25,115 nucleotides of DNA from a virus. A model generated the notes under the pieces. It did no database searches. It was given only the letters and a program-made list of their open reading frames with translations, and was not told the DNA's origin. The DNA lies in the IMG/VR virus record IMGVR_UViG_3300032235_000339, positions 1 through 25,115 of that record. One strand, given 5' to 3'. Positions 1 through 8,014 of the stretch are shown piece by piece. Numbering within the stretch: position 1 is the stretch's first letter; each line of letters starts with the position of its first letter. Made by a program: the position numbers and the translations under genes.

Positions 1-24
1 ATTGAATATCGGGCATTTGCATGA
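1..24 (+). CDS. 3' end of an upstream gene (partial)
   Basis: Only the last seven codons (reading IEYRAFA, then TGA at 22-24) are inside the window. The stop overlaps the ATG of the next gene as ATGA, the usual sign of translational coupling in phage morphogenesis operons. By position it would be a head-tail connector or neck protein, but seven residues cannot show function. It is supported only by the open frame and the overlap. Confidence 0.5.
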   Translation: MEYRAFA

Positions 25-440
25 GCGCGGGCGGTGACTTTGCGCTTGATCTAAGCAAGTTTGCTGAAAAGGCAGGCGAAGCGGCTAATGCCGTGATTAG
101 CAAAATCTGCCTTGATCTGACTTCCAACATTATCCTTAAAACGCCGGTTGACACAGGGCGGGCGCGGGCAAACTGGCAAACCAGCATCAATCAAGCGCCA
201 AACAATGAGATTAGCGCCACCGACAAATCCGGCACCGCGACAATTTCAGCGGCGGCGCGTGACGTGCAGAACGCACCCGGCAACGTCTTTTATATCACGA
301 ACAACCTTCCCTACATCGCTTCGCTAGAATTTGGCCTATACCGCCCAGGGCCAAACACAGTTGGTGGCTTTTCAAAGCAAGCTCCAAGTGGTATGGTGCG
401 GATTAGCATTAACGAAATCAGCCGCGCGCTGCGACTGTAG
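21..440 (+). CDS. Tail completion / neck protein (HK97 gp10-like)
   Basis: 139 aa. The segment TPVDTGRARANWQ (about residues 41-53) is the hallmark of HK97-gp10-type tail completion proteins, which cap the head-proximal end of the tail tube and join it to the head. Another typical trait is the ITNNLPYIASLEFG stretch (about residues 92-105). Length fits the family (about 120-170 aa). The start at 21 is chosen because an in-frame stop lies at 3-5 and the ATG overlaps the upstream stop as ATGA. It is followed after 11 bp by the tube protein gene, the normal order in siphophage tail modules. Assignment rests on motif and position. Confidence 0.8.
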   Translation: MSAGGDFALDLSKFAEKAGEAANAVISKICLDLTSNIILKTPVDTGRARANWQTSINQAPNNEISATDKSGTATISAAARDVQNAPGNVFYITNNLPYIASLEFGLYRPGPNTVGGFSKQAPSGMVRISINEISRALRL

Positions 441-451
441 GAGGTCGAATT

Positions 452-904
452 ATGTCTGACGTTGTTTCTTCTGTTGGCACTATCGTTTCGGTCGCCAACG
501 CATCGCCGGCAACCTATAACTCTGCCGGCTTTGCCGCGCTGACTTGGATTGCCTGCGGCGAGCTTGCAGAACTGCCCGCCTTCGGTGCAGAAGCCGCGCT
601 TGCCACTCACACCCCGCTGGCGACCGGCATTGTTGCCAAGCGCCGTGGTTCGCTTAACTACGGCTCCGTAGCTTTGACGATGGCCGTGTCGGATGACGAT
701 GCTGGCCAGACGATCTTGCAGGACGCTGCCGAAGCGGCTGCCGGCACCGACGCACAGGTTGCCGTCAAGGTGCTGCTGGTGAATGGTGAAATCCAGTATT
801 TCACCGCCCAGGTGATGAGCTACAAAGTGAACGTGGGCAACGCCGACGCCATCACGATGGCCGAAGTGACGCTTGAAATCGACAACAAGGTTATCAAGGT
901 CTAA
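452..904 (+). CDS. Major tail (tube) protein
   Basis: 150 aa, beta-rich and acidic. It lies between the tail completion protein and the tail chaperone, where siphophages encode the tube subunit that polymerises around the tape measure. A perfect AGGAGG at 439-444 lies 7 nt before the ATG, the strongest Shine-Dalgarno in the tail module, as expected for a protein needed in many copies. The C-terminal part (residues about 90-150: QTILQDAAEAA, then alternating strands, ITMAEVTLEIDNK) resembles small tube proteins of alphaproteobacterial phages. No catalytic motif is present. Assignment is by gene order, length, ribosome binding site and general resemblance. Confidence 0.8.
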   Translation: MSDVVSSVGTIVSVANASPATYNSAGFAALTWIACGELAELPAFGAEAALATHTPLATGIVAKRRGSLNYGSVALTMAVSDDDAGQTILQDAAEAAAGTDAQVAVKVLLVNGEIQYFTAQVMSYKVNVGNADAITMAEVTLEIDNKVIKV

Positions 905-912
905 CACGGAAC

Positions 913-975
913 GCCAGCGGCTAGGGTAGCACCCGAAAAGCGGATCGCCCGCCGCCTGCCGCTGGCACTTTCGGG
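913..975 (+). other. Interleaved inverted repeats (pseudoknot topology)
   Basis: In the 90-bp gap between the tube and chaperone genes, GCCAGCGGC (913-921) is perfectly complementary to GCCGCTGGC (958-966). CCCGAAA (932-938) is perfectly complementary to TTTCGGG (969-975). The order is A-B-A'-B', so the two stems interleave and could form an H-type pseudoknot or two alternative hairpins. No T-tract follows, so it is not a classical terminator. It may reduce read-through or protect the abundant tube mRNA; that role is inference. Confidence 0.55.
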
Positions 976-994
976 CTGACATGAAAGGGCAAAC

Positions 995-1399
995 ATGGAC
1001 TTGAACACGCTAAAGGCCGTAAAGGCCGACGAAGGCGCTACGCTGCAACTGGTGCATCCGCAGACCGAAGAACCGCTTGATGGCATGACCATCACGCTCT
1101 TGGGCCAAGACAGCGCCGCTTATCGCAAAATCCAGATGGCGAAGCAGCAAATGGCCTTGAACCGTCTTGCCAAGGGCAAGCGGGCAACTGCCGATCTAGA
1201 CGCTGAAAAGCTGGCGGCTGAGATGATCGACGATCTGGCGAAGCTGACCGTTTCATGGACGGGCTTCGAGTTGGATGGCAAGGCGCTTAAGTGCGAAAAG
1301 GCTAACGCGGTGACGGTTTACACCGATTGGCCGTGGATTCGTGAACAGGCGCAGGAGTTTGTGGCAAACCGCGCCAATTTCTTTCGCGGAGACGATTGA
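995..1399 (+). CDS. Tail assembly chaperone (upstream ORF, gpG-like)
   Basis: 134 aa. It lies between tube and tape measure genes, where siphophages encode the chaperone that coats the tape measure during tail assembly. Residues about 14-45 have the PxTxEPLDGMTITLLGxDS pattern common to such proteins, followed by a helical, Lys/Ala-rich middle and a terminal VSWTGFELDGKALKCEKANA block. The last residues overlap a second open frame (1314-1829) in the +1 register, as in the lambda G/GT arrangement. The spacing to the tube gene is 90 bp and holds interleaved inverted repeats. Function is inferred from order, size and the overlapping ORF. Confidence 0.8.
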   Translation: MDLNTLKAVKADEGATLQLVHPQTEEPLDGMTITLLGQDSAAYRKIQMAKQQMALNRLAKGKRATADLDAEKLAAEMIDDLAKLTVSWTGFELDGKALKCEKANAVTVYTDWPWIREQAQEFVANRANFFRGDD

Positions 1400-1829
1400 A
1401 ACGCTGTCGGTTTACGTCAAGCAAATCGCTTGGCTAAACACCATCCCCGAAAAAGAAAAGCGGCCAAGGCGTGACACGGTGGGCGGCGATCTGCCGCCCA
1501 TCACCGCTGGCGCTTATTTGCTAGACCTACTGTTTGAGATTGGCCCAGCCCAGCCGCTTGCCATGAGTAGCCCGGTGGCCATTAGTGAGCTTGAAATAGC
1601 TGCTTGGCAGAACAATCGCGGCATCAGCCTATCAGCATGGGAAACCGGCACGATCCGCCGCCTATCACATGAGTATGCTGCGGCGCTGTCGAAGGCCAGC
1701 CAGGCATCTTGCCCGCCGTTCTTTATGTCGTCGGAACGCATGACCGCAGATAGGCGCGCCAGAATCAGCAAGGCGATGTCGTCTTGGGCTGACAAAGTGA
1801 ACGATGGAAAGCGCGCTTTGCAAAAATAG
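1314..1829 (+). CDS. Tail assembly chaperone, downstream frame (gpT-like), probably made by +1 frameshift
   Basis: The frame is open from 1314 after a TGA at 1311-1313 and overlaps the upstream chaperone by 86 bp. The only early start is GTG at 1341, with no convincing ribosome binding site. Residues in the second half (PVAISELEIAAWQNNRGI, then LSAWETGTIRRLSHEY) match the IxxxEIxxWQxxxGIxLxxWExxxIRxL pattern of proteins that follow tail chaperones in many alphaproteobacterial phages. A TTT-C at 1382-1385 is a candidate +1 slip site: tRNA-Phe could re-pair from UUU to UUC, giving a fusion of about 277 aa. The alternative is independent translation from 1341 (162 aa). A strong hairpin (GGGCGGC 1481-1487 / GCCGCCC 1493-1499) lies downstream. 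Confidence 0.7.
   Translation, partial: RFTPIGRGFVNRRRSLWQTAPISFAETIETLSVYVKQIAWLNTIPEKEKRPRRDTVGGDLPPITAGAYLLDLLFEIGPAQPLAMSSPVAISELEIAAWQNNRGISLSAWETGTIRRLSHEYAAALSKASQASCPPFFMSSERMTADRRARISKAMSSWADKVNDGKRALQK
1382..1386 (+). other. Candidate +1 ribosomal frameshift site
   Basis: The upstream chaperone frame reads AAT TTC TTT CGC GGA GAC GAT TGA. Slipping one base forward on TTT-C lets the Phe-tRNA pair with TTC and continue in the long downstream frame as GCG GAG ACG. The site is five codons before the zero-frame stop. The direction (+1) is set by the relative frames of the two ORFs; the exact site is inference. Confidence 0.45.
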
Positions 1830-1873
1830 CCGCGCTGTGGCATAGATAGGCTGCACAGAATGGGGCTTGCTTA

Positions 1874-4800
1874 ATGGCCGAACTTGCAAGGCTTCGGATC
1901 GCAGTAGACAGCACAAGCGCCAAGACCGCCGAACGCGATCTTGAGGGGCTTGCGTCTGCGGCTGGCAATACTGGCCGCGCTGTTGACGCGATGGTTGCCA
2001 GCCAAAAGCGCATGGCTGATGCAATGCAGACCGCCCACAAGCCGACGCTTGATGCGGTGCGCTATCTGGATTCGCTTAACCGTGAGCTAGAGACGGTTGG
2101 CAAGTCATCGCTGCAAATCAAGGCGCTGGAAATTAAGCTGGCTGCTGCCGCCGCGCCTACGGCGGAACTGTCGCGCGAAATTCGCATGATGGGCGCGGAA
2201 CTGCTTAGGGCCGAACGCAACGCGCAAACGATCACGCCGCACATTGGTGGTGTTGGCAATAGCAGCAAGCTGGCCAGCCATCACGCACAGAACCTTGCCT
2301 TTCAGTTGCAGGATGTGGGCGTGAGTTTGATCAGCGGCCAAAATCCACTGATGGTCTTTGCACAACAAGGCACACAGATTGCCGGCATCATGACGGCAGC
2401 CGGCCTAACTGTGGGCGCAATGGCTAAACATATTGCTACAATGACTGCCAGCGTTGTGGCGGCTGTTGCGATGAATCCTTATTTTCTGGCGTTTGCCGCT
2501 GCGGCTGGCACGGCGTTTGTGGCGTTTCAAGACTTCCAAGCGGAAGTGGGCAAGACCGGCGAACTGGAAAAGTTCCAGGCCAGCCTTGGCTTGACCCGCA
2601 AAGAGCTAAAGGAACTAGAAAAGGAAGTCGGCCCGGCTGCCATCACGATGGGTGATGTGTTTAAGGGACTGGGCAAGACCATCTCGGACGCTTTGTATCT
2701 TGGGCCTATTTTTGACGCCTTCAAGGAAGGCTTCTTCGCCACTTTCCGCTTTGTGGCGGAATTGGGCAGTGATGTGGCGGCTGGCATCTATGCGGCGTTC
2801 GTCGGCACATTTCAGGGCATTGTTGAAACCTATAAAATACTGCCCGCTGCACTGGGCGATGTGTTGACCCAAGCGGTTAACGGCATGGCCAGGGGGTTGG
2901 AGACGTTCCTTAACGGCTTCATTGCGTCATCCAACACGATCCTTGCCAAGTTCCAACTGCCCAAGATTGATCTTGTGGTGGATATCCCCGAACTGCAAAA
3001 CCGCTATGCTGGCGCGGCTAACGCTGCCGGCACGGCGTTTACCGGCCAGATCAAGCAGGCGTTCAAGGACGCTAAAGACGGATTTAGCGCGGCTGGCGAC
3101 ACACTGAGCGCCAACATCATTGACGCCGCAAAGCAGCGTATGCAGGCCGGCGCTGATACCATCATTGATGATCGCACCTTGAAGGAAGCAGCGAAAAAAG
3201 CTGGGCAGACGCTTGGCGAATATATCGCTATCGAAACCGGCCAGGCTGTCACGGCGCTGGAAAAATCGTTTAAGTTTGACGATAGCATCATGCAGGGCGC
3301 TGGGAAGCGGCTGCAAGAAATGGCTGAGATTGGCAGCACCGCCTTCCGTTCCAGCATGGAAAAGAACCTAAACACGTTTAGCGATGTGATCGGCGGCATC
3401 GGCGATCTGTTTGGGCAGCGTATCGGCAGCGCGGTTGACCGGCTTGGCGACTTGATGCGGAAGGAATTTCCGGCATTTTCCGCCGATATGGGCAAGGCGT
3501 TTGAAGGGATCGGGAAAAGCATCGACGGCGTGCTGGCCGGGCTTGGCACTAGCCTGAAACAGCTTGGCGCTGGCGCGCAAATTGGTTCTGTGGTTGGCGA
3601 CATTGGCACCAGCATTTTTGGCGGCAACAAAGGCAACGCGCAGGCTGGCGGCGCGATTGGCGGCGCGATTGGATCGGCTTTCGGGCCGATAGGCACCATG
3701 ATTGGTTCTGTGCTGGGCAGCACGGTTGGCGCATTGATTAAAGGCAAAAACAACTTTGCCGATGTGATGCTGTCTGCCACCGGGCCGGGCAGCGTGTTCA
3801 ATCAGCGCGGCGGCGCACAAAGTGAAAAGGCAGGCTTGGCGCTTGGCACAGAGTTTAGCCAAACCCTAAACGCCATCGCAACCGTGCTGGGCGGCACGGT
3901 GGCAGGCGGCCAAGGTTTCGGCAGCATAGGCTTTAGCGGTGAAGATTTCTATTTCAACGCTATGGGCGGCGACTTCAAGGCGGCGGGCAATCAACGCTTT
4001 GCCACCGCAGAGGCGGCGGTTGCAGCGGCGATCAAGAACGCTGTCACCAAAGGTGCGTTTGAGGGATTGAACGAAAGCAGCAAGGCGCTGGTTGAAAAGC
4101 TGGCGGGCCTTGGCGCTGATGAAATCTTGAAGGTTTTGGAACAGATCACCGCAGCACGCAACGCGCTTGCCGATGCTTATAACCGCGAGGCCGCTGCTAT
4201 AGGCGCGACGATTGAGAAGTTTGCCGGCTTCACCGCCAACCTTGAGAGCTTCCGCGCATCCTTGGCCGAACAGCTTATGACGGCGGAAGAAATTTATAAC
4301 GCCGCCCGCGTTCGCTTTGATGAGATTAGCGCAGCGGCGATCAATGGCAACGAAGATGCGATTGCCCAGCTTGTCGGCGTCTCGCAAAAGTATCTGGACG
4401 CCGCCGCGAACTTCTTGACGCCGGAAGAATATAACCGCGAAATCGAAAACGTGATGAAGGCGGTTGACCTGGCTATCGTTCAAACAAAGACGATGGAGCA
4501 ATACGCGCAAAGCCAGCTTGAGGCGCTTAACAAGAGCGTTGATGGACTGATCACGCTTGATCAAAGCGTTTTGAGCGTGGCTGATGCTATCAAAAACTTG
4601 CAAGGCGTTTTGGCTGATGTTGGCAACCGTCCGATTGTGATCAACGTTGGCGGCGGCGGCGGTGGCGTGTTCACTGATGGGCAAGGGCCGCCTTTTGCCA
4701 ATGGCGGCATTCACAGCGGCGGCTTGCGGATGGTGGGCGAGAATGGCCCTGAAATTGAGGCAACCGGCGCAAGCCGCATCTATAACGCCAATCAGACGGC

Positions 4801-4960
4801 TGACATTCTGAGCGGTGGCCTGACAACGGCTAACCAGATTTCGGCGCTGCGCGATGAGATGCGCGCCAGCCTTTACGCCATCGCCAAGAACACCGGCAGA
4901 ACGGCAAATCAGCTTGTGCGTTGGGATGGCGACGGCTTGCCAGAGGCAAGGAATTACTAA
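1874..4960 (+). CDS. Tail tape measure protein
   Basis: 1028 aa, by far the longest gene, directly after the chaperones. It sets tail length; at the commonly used scale of about 1.5 A per residue it predicts a tail of roughly 150 nm. The N-terminus (DSTSAKTAERDLEGL near residues 11-25) is typical of lambda-gpH/TMP-type proteins. Hydrophobic stretches lie at about 165-215 and a Gly/Ala-rich segment with repeated GGAIG/GSxxG lies near 585-625. The C-terminus has a GGGGGG linker followed by FANGGIHSGGLRMVGENGPE, the C-terminal signature of many tape measure proteins. Long coiled-coil-like helical runs lie between. Its stop (4958-4960) shares one base with the next ATG. Confidence 0.95.
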   Translation: MAELARLRIAVDSTSAKTAERDLEGLASAAGNTGRAVDAMVASQKRMADAMQTAHKPTLDAVRYLDSLNRELETVGKSSLQIKALEIKLAAAAAPTAELSREIRMMGAELLRAERNAQTITPHIGGVGNSSKLASHHAQNLAFQLQDVGVSLISGQNPLMVFAQQGTQIAGIMTAAGLTVGAMAKHIATMTASVVAAVAMNPYFLAFAAAAGTAFVAFQDFQAEVGKTGELEKFQASLGLTRKELKELEKEVGPAAITMGDVFKGLGKTISDALYLGPIFDAFKEGFFATFRFVAELGSDVAAGIYAAFVGTFQGIVETYKILPAALGDVLTQAVNGMARGLETFLNGFIASSNTILAKFQLPKIDLVVDIPELQNRYAGAANAAGTAFTGQIKQAFKDAKDGFSAAGDTLSANIIDAAKQRMQAGADTIIDDRTLKEAAKKAGQTLGEYIAIETGQAVTALEKSFKFDDSIMQGAGKRLQEMAEIGSTAFRSSMEKNLNTFSDVIGGIGDLFGQRIGSAVDRLGDLMRKEFPAFSADMGKAFEGIGKSIDGVLAGLGTSLKQLGAGAQIGSVVGDIGTSIFGGNKGNAQAGGAIGGAIGSAFGPIGTMIGSVLGSTVGALIKGKNNFADVMLSATGPGSVFNQRGGAQSEKAGLALGTEFSQTLNAIATVLGGTVAGGQGFGSIGFSGEDFYFNAMGGDFKAAGNQRFATAEAAVAAAIKNAVTKGAFEGLNESSKALVEKLAGLGADEILKVLEQITAARNALADAYNREAAAIGATIEKFAGFTANLESFRASLAEQLMTAEEIYNAARVRFDEISAAAINGNEDAIAQLVGVSQKYLDAAANFLTPEEYNREIENVMKAVDLAIVQTKTMEQYAQSQLEALNKSVDGLITLDQSVLSVADAIKNLQGVLADVGNRPIVINVGGGGGGVFTDGQGPPFANGGIHSGGLRMVGENGPEIEATGASRIYNANQTADILSGGLTTANQISALRDEMRASLYAIAKNTGRTANQLVRWDGDGLPEARNY

Positions 4961-5853
4961 TGAAAATTGTAACGCCGCAGCCCATCACATCCGCAACGCT
5001 GACCGCCTCTAATGTGGCGATCACGGAAACGCTGTGGACGGCTGGCACTTATGCAACCGGCGTGCAACGCTATGAAGGCACGATCCTTTATGAAGTGATT
5101 GCCTCGCCCAGCACGACCGATCAGCCCAGCGTGGGCGCGGCCAAGACGGTGCCGACATGGAAAATCTTGGGCGCGATCAATCGCTTTAAGATGTTCGATG
5201 ACGTGATCAGCACGCAAACAACGCGCACCGGCACCATTGTCGTCACGGTTGACCCGACACAGATTGTAAACGCCGCCGCTTTCTTTGGCCTGGCGGGCAA
5301 CACCATCAACGTGACGATGACCGATCCTGTCAGTGGCGTTGTCTACAATCAGACCAAAACGCTGCAAGACAACACGCTGATCGTCGATTGGTATGCCTAT
5401 TTTTTCGAGCCAATCTATCCGTTGACCGATGCGGTTTTCACCGATCTGCCTACCTATCTAAATGCAACGATCACAGTGACGATCAACGCGGGTGCAGCCA
5501 CGGCAGCTTGCGGCGAAATGGTGATCGGGCGGCAGTCTCTAATCGGCGTGGCAAACTTTGGCACCAGCGTTTCAATCCAAGATTATTCGATCAAGACGAC
5601 CGACGCCTTTGGCAACACGGTGGTTGAACAGCGCCGTTTTAGCAAGCGGGCCGATTACGATGTAACGGTTGAAAGCAACCGCGTGGCCACTGTGCAAAAG
5701 CTGTTGGCCGACATCCGCACAACGCCGACCGTGTTCATCGGTGAGGATGACAGACCCGAAACTGTGGTATATGGATTTTACAAGTCGTTTGATATAGTAA
5801 TATCCACGCCAAGTATCTCCGACTGCGCCATTGAGGTGGAAGGACTAACCTAA
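4960..5853 (+). CDS. Tail structural protein downstream of the tape measure (distal tail/tip candidate)
   Basis: 297 aa. The start at 4960 (MKIVTPQPITS) is preferred to the upstream TTG at 4921: it has an AAGGA sequence at 4948-4952 and overlaps the tape measure stop as TAATG. The protein is beta-rich, with a Thr/Val-rich N-terminus and a TWKILGAINRFKMFDDVIST block (about 67-86). That block is typical of a family of phage structural proteins encoded next to tape measure or fibre genes. The family is often annotated only as hypothetical or carbohydrate-binding. It probably forms part of the tail tip, between tape measure and fibre. No enzymatic motif is visible. The next gene starts on the last base of its stop codon. 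Confidence 0.6.
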   Translation: MKIVTPQPITSATLTASNVAITETLWTAGTYATGVQRYEGTILYEVIASPSTTDQPSVGAAKTVPTWKILGAINRFKMFDDVISTQTTRTGTIVVTVDPTQIVNAAAFFGLAGNTINVTMTDPVSGVVYNQTKTLQDNTLIVDWYAYFFEPIYPLTDAVFTDLPTYLNATITVTINAGAATAACGEMVIGRQSLIGVANFGTSVSIQDYSIKTTDAFGNTVVEQRRFSKRADYDVTVESNRVATVQKLLADIRTTPTVFIGEDDRPETVVYGFYKSFDIVISTPSISDCAIEVEGLT

Positions 5854-7706
5854 TGCCCGCACCGACCATCACGCCGCTGCCCGCTGCACCGTCGCGTTCA
5901 ACCGATCCAGCCACCTTTGCCATTGAGGCAGATGCCTTTGTCGGTGCGCTGCCAACATTTGGCACCCAGGCCAACGCGCAGGCGGCCTATCTTGATGCAC
6001 TGGCGATTGATGTTGATGCGGCTGCGGCGCTTGGGCAAGCGGCGATTGCCAATTTCAAAGGCGTTTACGCTGCCGGCACGACTTACCAGATTGGCGAGTC
6101 GGTTTTGTATAACAACTTTTTCTGGCTGGCCTTGACCGTCAACATAGGCGTCACGCCGGTTGAAGGTGCCAATTGGAAAAATGTTTCAATTGTTGACGGA
6201 AACGCAACCACTATCAGGATGAAACGCGATATTGAAGCCAATCGTTTGGCTATAACGCCTAACGCTGGTGAGTTTTATTTCACTACGGACAACAAGAAAG
6301 TTTTCATTGGCGACGGCACAACCGCTGGCGGCGTTTCTGTGGGCGGTGCTGTTGCGTTTGAACAGTCAATCAAAGCCGTCAATTATACGCTTGTGCTGCA
6401 AGACGCCGGAAGGCAGATTTTCCACCCGGCAAGTGATATCCTTGTCCGCACTTATACAATTCCAGCAAATTCTGTTGTTCCGTTCCCAATTGGCACGGTT
6501 GTGCAGTTTGCGGTTGATAACTTGGGCCGCGATGTCAATGTTGCCATCAACAGTGATACGCTTGTGCTGGGCAGTGGCGTAACTGGAACTATACGAGTTG
6601 ACCCTGGCAACATTCTGACAGCCATCAAGATCACAGCAACGAAATGGCTTGCGAATTATGAATATCAATTCCCATATTCAACGCCTGAAATGGTGGTTGT
6701 AACGGAGTCAGCCTCAGCTTTCCAGTATATCAACCTTTATCCTTGGAATAGCAATACGGCTACCTTTGGAACGCGATATTCGACACCGGCTGGCATTGTT
6801 AATTCCAACCACTTTGGTGTTCGTATTGCGCCAAACGGCACCGCCGTTGCCGCTACACTTGGCTCATCACCTTTTGTTATGGCTTGGGCGCTTTCAAGCG
6901 CAGGCTATGGCGCAAAGTTTAGCGATCCGGCTACGTTACCAGCCGGCTCCGGTAATGACGTGGCTTGGCATCCAGAAATGAGTGCGCTTGCGGTGGCACA
7001 TAGTGCTGCTGGCACTCCCGGCGTAAGTGTTTATCCTTGGTCGCCAAGCGGCTTTGGCGTGAGATATGCTAACGCTGGAACGCCTGTGAATGGTGATTTT
7101 GTCTCTGTAGCTTTTCACCCTTCCGGCAGTGCCATTTTTATGGGTAATATCTCTACGCCTTTCATTCATGCTTACGCATGGAACAGTGCAACAGGATTTG
7201 GCACTAAATACGCAAATCCATCTACACTCCCAACGGCTGGATCATCATATCTTGCTGTGAATCCGGCTGGTGATGCCGTCGCCGTTGTCAATGCTGGCGT
7301 TAGTGAGCGTGTCAACGTTTATGCTTGGAACAACGCAACAGGGTTCGGCACTCGCTTTTCAAATCCGGCCACGGTTCCCACTGGCGGATGCACTAGTGTT
7401 GCTTGGCATCCAAGCGGCGGCGCTATCGCCATGACGCAATCAGCTACATCGCCTTTTGTATCTACCTATCCTTGGAGCGTTAGCGGCTTTGGAACCCGGC
7501 ACGCTGGCCCAGGATCGGGAACGCCAACAAACCGCATGAACGGCGTGGCATTCTCTGGTGACGGCAACACTATTTGCCTCGTCGGTGAAGCGCCATTTAT
7601 GCGGGCTTGGGCTTGGAACAATGCAACCGGCTTTGGTGCAGTGCGAACTGATCCGGCAACGCTGCCCGGTTCAATTTCGCAAAAAGTTGATTTTGGTTTC
7701 GTTTGA
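5853..7706 (+). CDS. Modular receptor-binding tail fibre/spike with C-terminal beta-propeller
   Basis: 617 aa. Residues about 68-109 (FKGVYAAGTTYQIGESVLYN, ending in NW) resemble a chitin-binding CBM5/12-type module. Residues about 121-159 (RDIEANRLAITPNAGEF, KVFIGDGTT) resemble the N-terminal domain of Mtd-type phage receptor-binding proteins. Residues 170-268 are another beta-rich fibre segment. From about residue 278 to the end are seven repeats of about 45-48 aa, each with a Y/A-W followed by [GT]FG or GYG and ending in a conserved SVAWHPSG-like strand. The last repeat is incomplete and a lone strand (MVVVTESASAFQY) precedes the first, which fits a closed seven-bladed propeller with Velcro closure. 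Likely role is surface recognition. Confidence 0.8.
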   Translation: MPAPTITPLPAAPSRSTDPATFAIEADAFVGALPTFGTQANAQAAYLDALAIDVDAAAALGQAAIANFKGVYAAGTTYQIGESVLYNNFFWLALTVNIGVTPVEGANWKNVSIVDGNATTIRMKRDIEANRLAITPNAGEFYFTTDNKKVFIGDGTTAGGVSVGGAVAFEQSIKAVNYTLVLQDAGRQIFHPASDILVRTYTIPANSVVPFPIGTVVQFAVDNLGRDVNVAINSDTLVLGSGVTGTIRVDPGNILTAIKITATKWLANYEYQFPYSTPEMVVVTESASAFQYINLYPWNSNTATFGTRYSTPAGIVNSNHFGVRIAPNGTAVAATLGSSPFVMAWALSSAGYGAKFSDPATLPAGSGNDVAWHPEMSALAVAHSAAGTPGVSVYPWSPSGFGVRYANAGTPVNGDFVSVAFHPSGSAIFMGNISTPFIHAYAWNSATGFGTKYANPSTLPTAGSSYLAVNPAGDAVAVVNAGVSERVNVYAWNNATGFGTRFSNPATVPTGGCTSVAWHPSGGAIAMTQSATSPFVSTYPWSVSGFGTRHAGPGSGTPTNRMNGVAFSGDGNTICLVGEAPFMRAWAWNNATGFGAVRTDPATLPGSISQKVDFGFV

Positions 7707-7717
7707 TAGGGGCGACT

Positions 7718-8014
7718 ATGCAATACACACAGCTTTCATCGGAATATAAATACGACACGATTGCCACGGCAGTTTATGCGCGTGAAGTGGAGTATTTTCA
7801 TTTTGATTTTGATCGGGTGAACTTTGAGCATCTTATTGCTTGTTCATCAGATGAAGCGTTTGTCGATGATCTGAAAAATCGGCTTATGGAAACGAATAGG
7901 CAGATGGCTAATGTGCTTGCTATCATTGCCGCCATAAAGTCACAAATTGACGATCAAGCGGCATACTTGGAAGCTGTGGAACGTGTGACAGCGAAGCGAG
8001 AGGCAGCGCAATGA
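7718..8014 (+). CDS. Small tail-associated protein of unknown function
   Basis: 98 aa, not recognised. The frame is open from a TTG at 7703, but the ATG at 7718 has an AGGGG about 6 nt upstream and is the better start. The N-terminal half is rich in Tyr, Phe and Asp (AREVEYFHFDFDRVNFEH). The C-terminal half (residues about 45-98) is predicted mainly helical, possibly a coiled coil. It sits between the fibre and its probable chaperone, with its stop overlapping the next start as ATGA, so it likely serves fibre assembly or is a minor tail protein. That function is inference from position only. Confidence 0.7.
   Translation: MQYTQLSSEYKYDTIATAVYAREVEYFHFDFDRVNFEHLIACSSDEAFVDDLKNRLMETNRQMANVLAIIAAIKSQIDDQAAYLEAVERVTAKREAAQ

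Noticed and set aside
311-982. 223-codon antisense frame opposite the tube protein
   Set aside because: It runs against three confident tail features with Arg/His-rich low-quality translation and no ribosome binding site. The interleaved repeats in 913-975 explain the structured sequence better.
3004-4714. Long antisense open frames opposite the tape measure gene (up to 282 codons)
   Set aside because: They are shadows of a GC-rich gene with Ala/Gly-rich codons: compositionally biased products (Pro/Ser/Arg/His-rich), no ribosome binding sites, no domain, and full overlap with a secure gene.
5853-7706. Diversity-generating retroelement suggested by the Mtd-like N-terminal domain
   Set aside because: No reverse transcriptase gene and no template repeat matching the end of this gene were seen in the window, and the C-terminus is a propeller rather than a C-type lectin fold.
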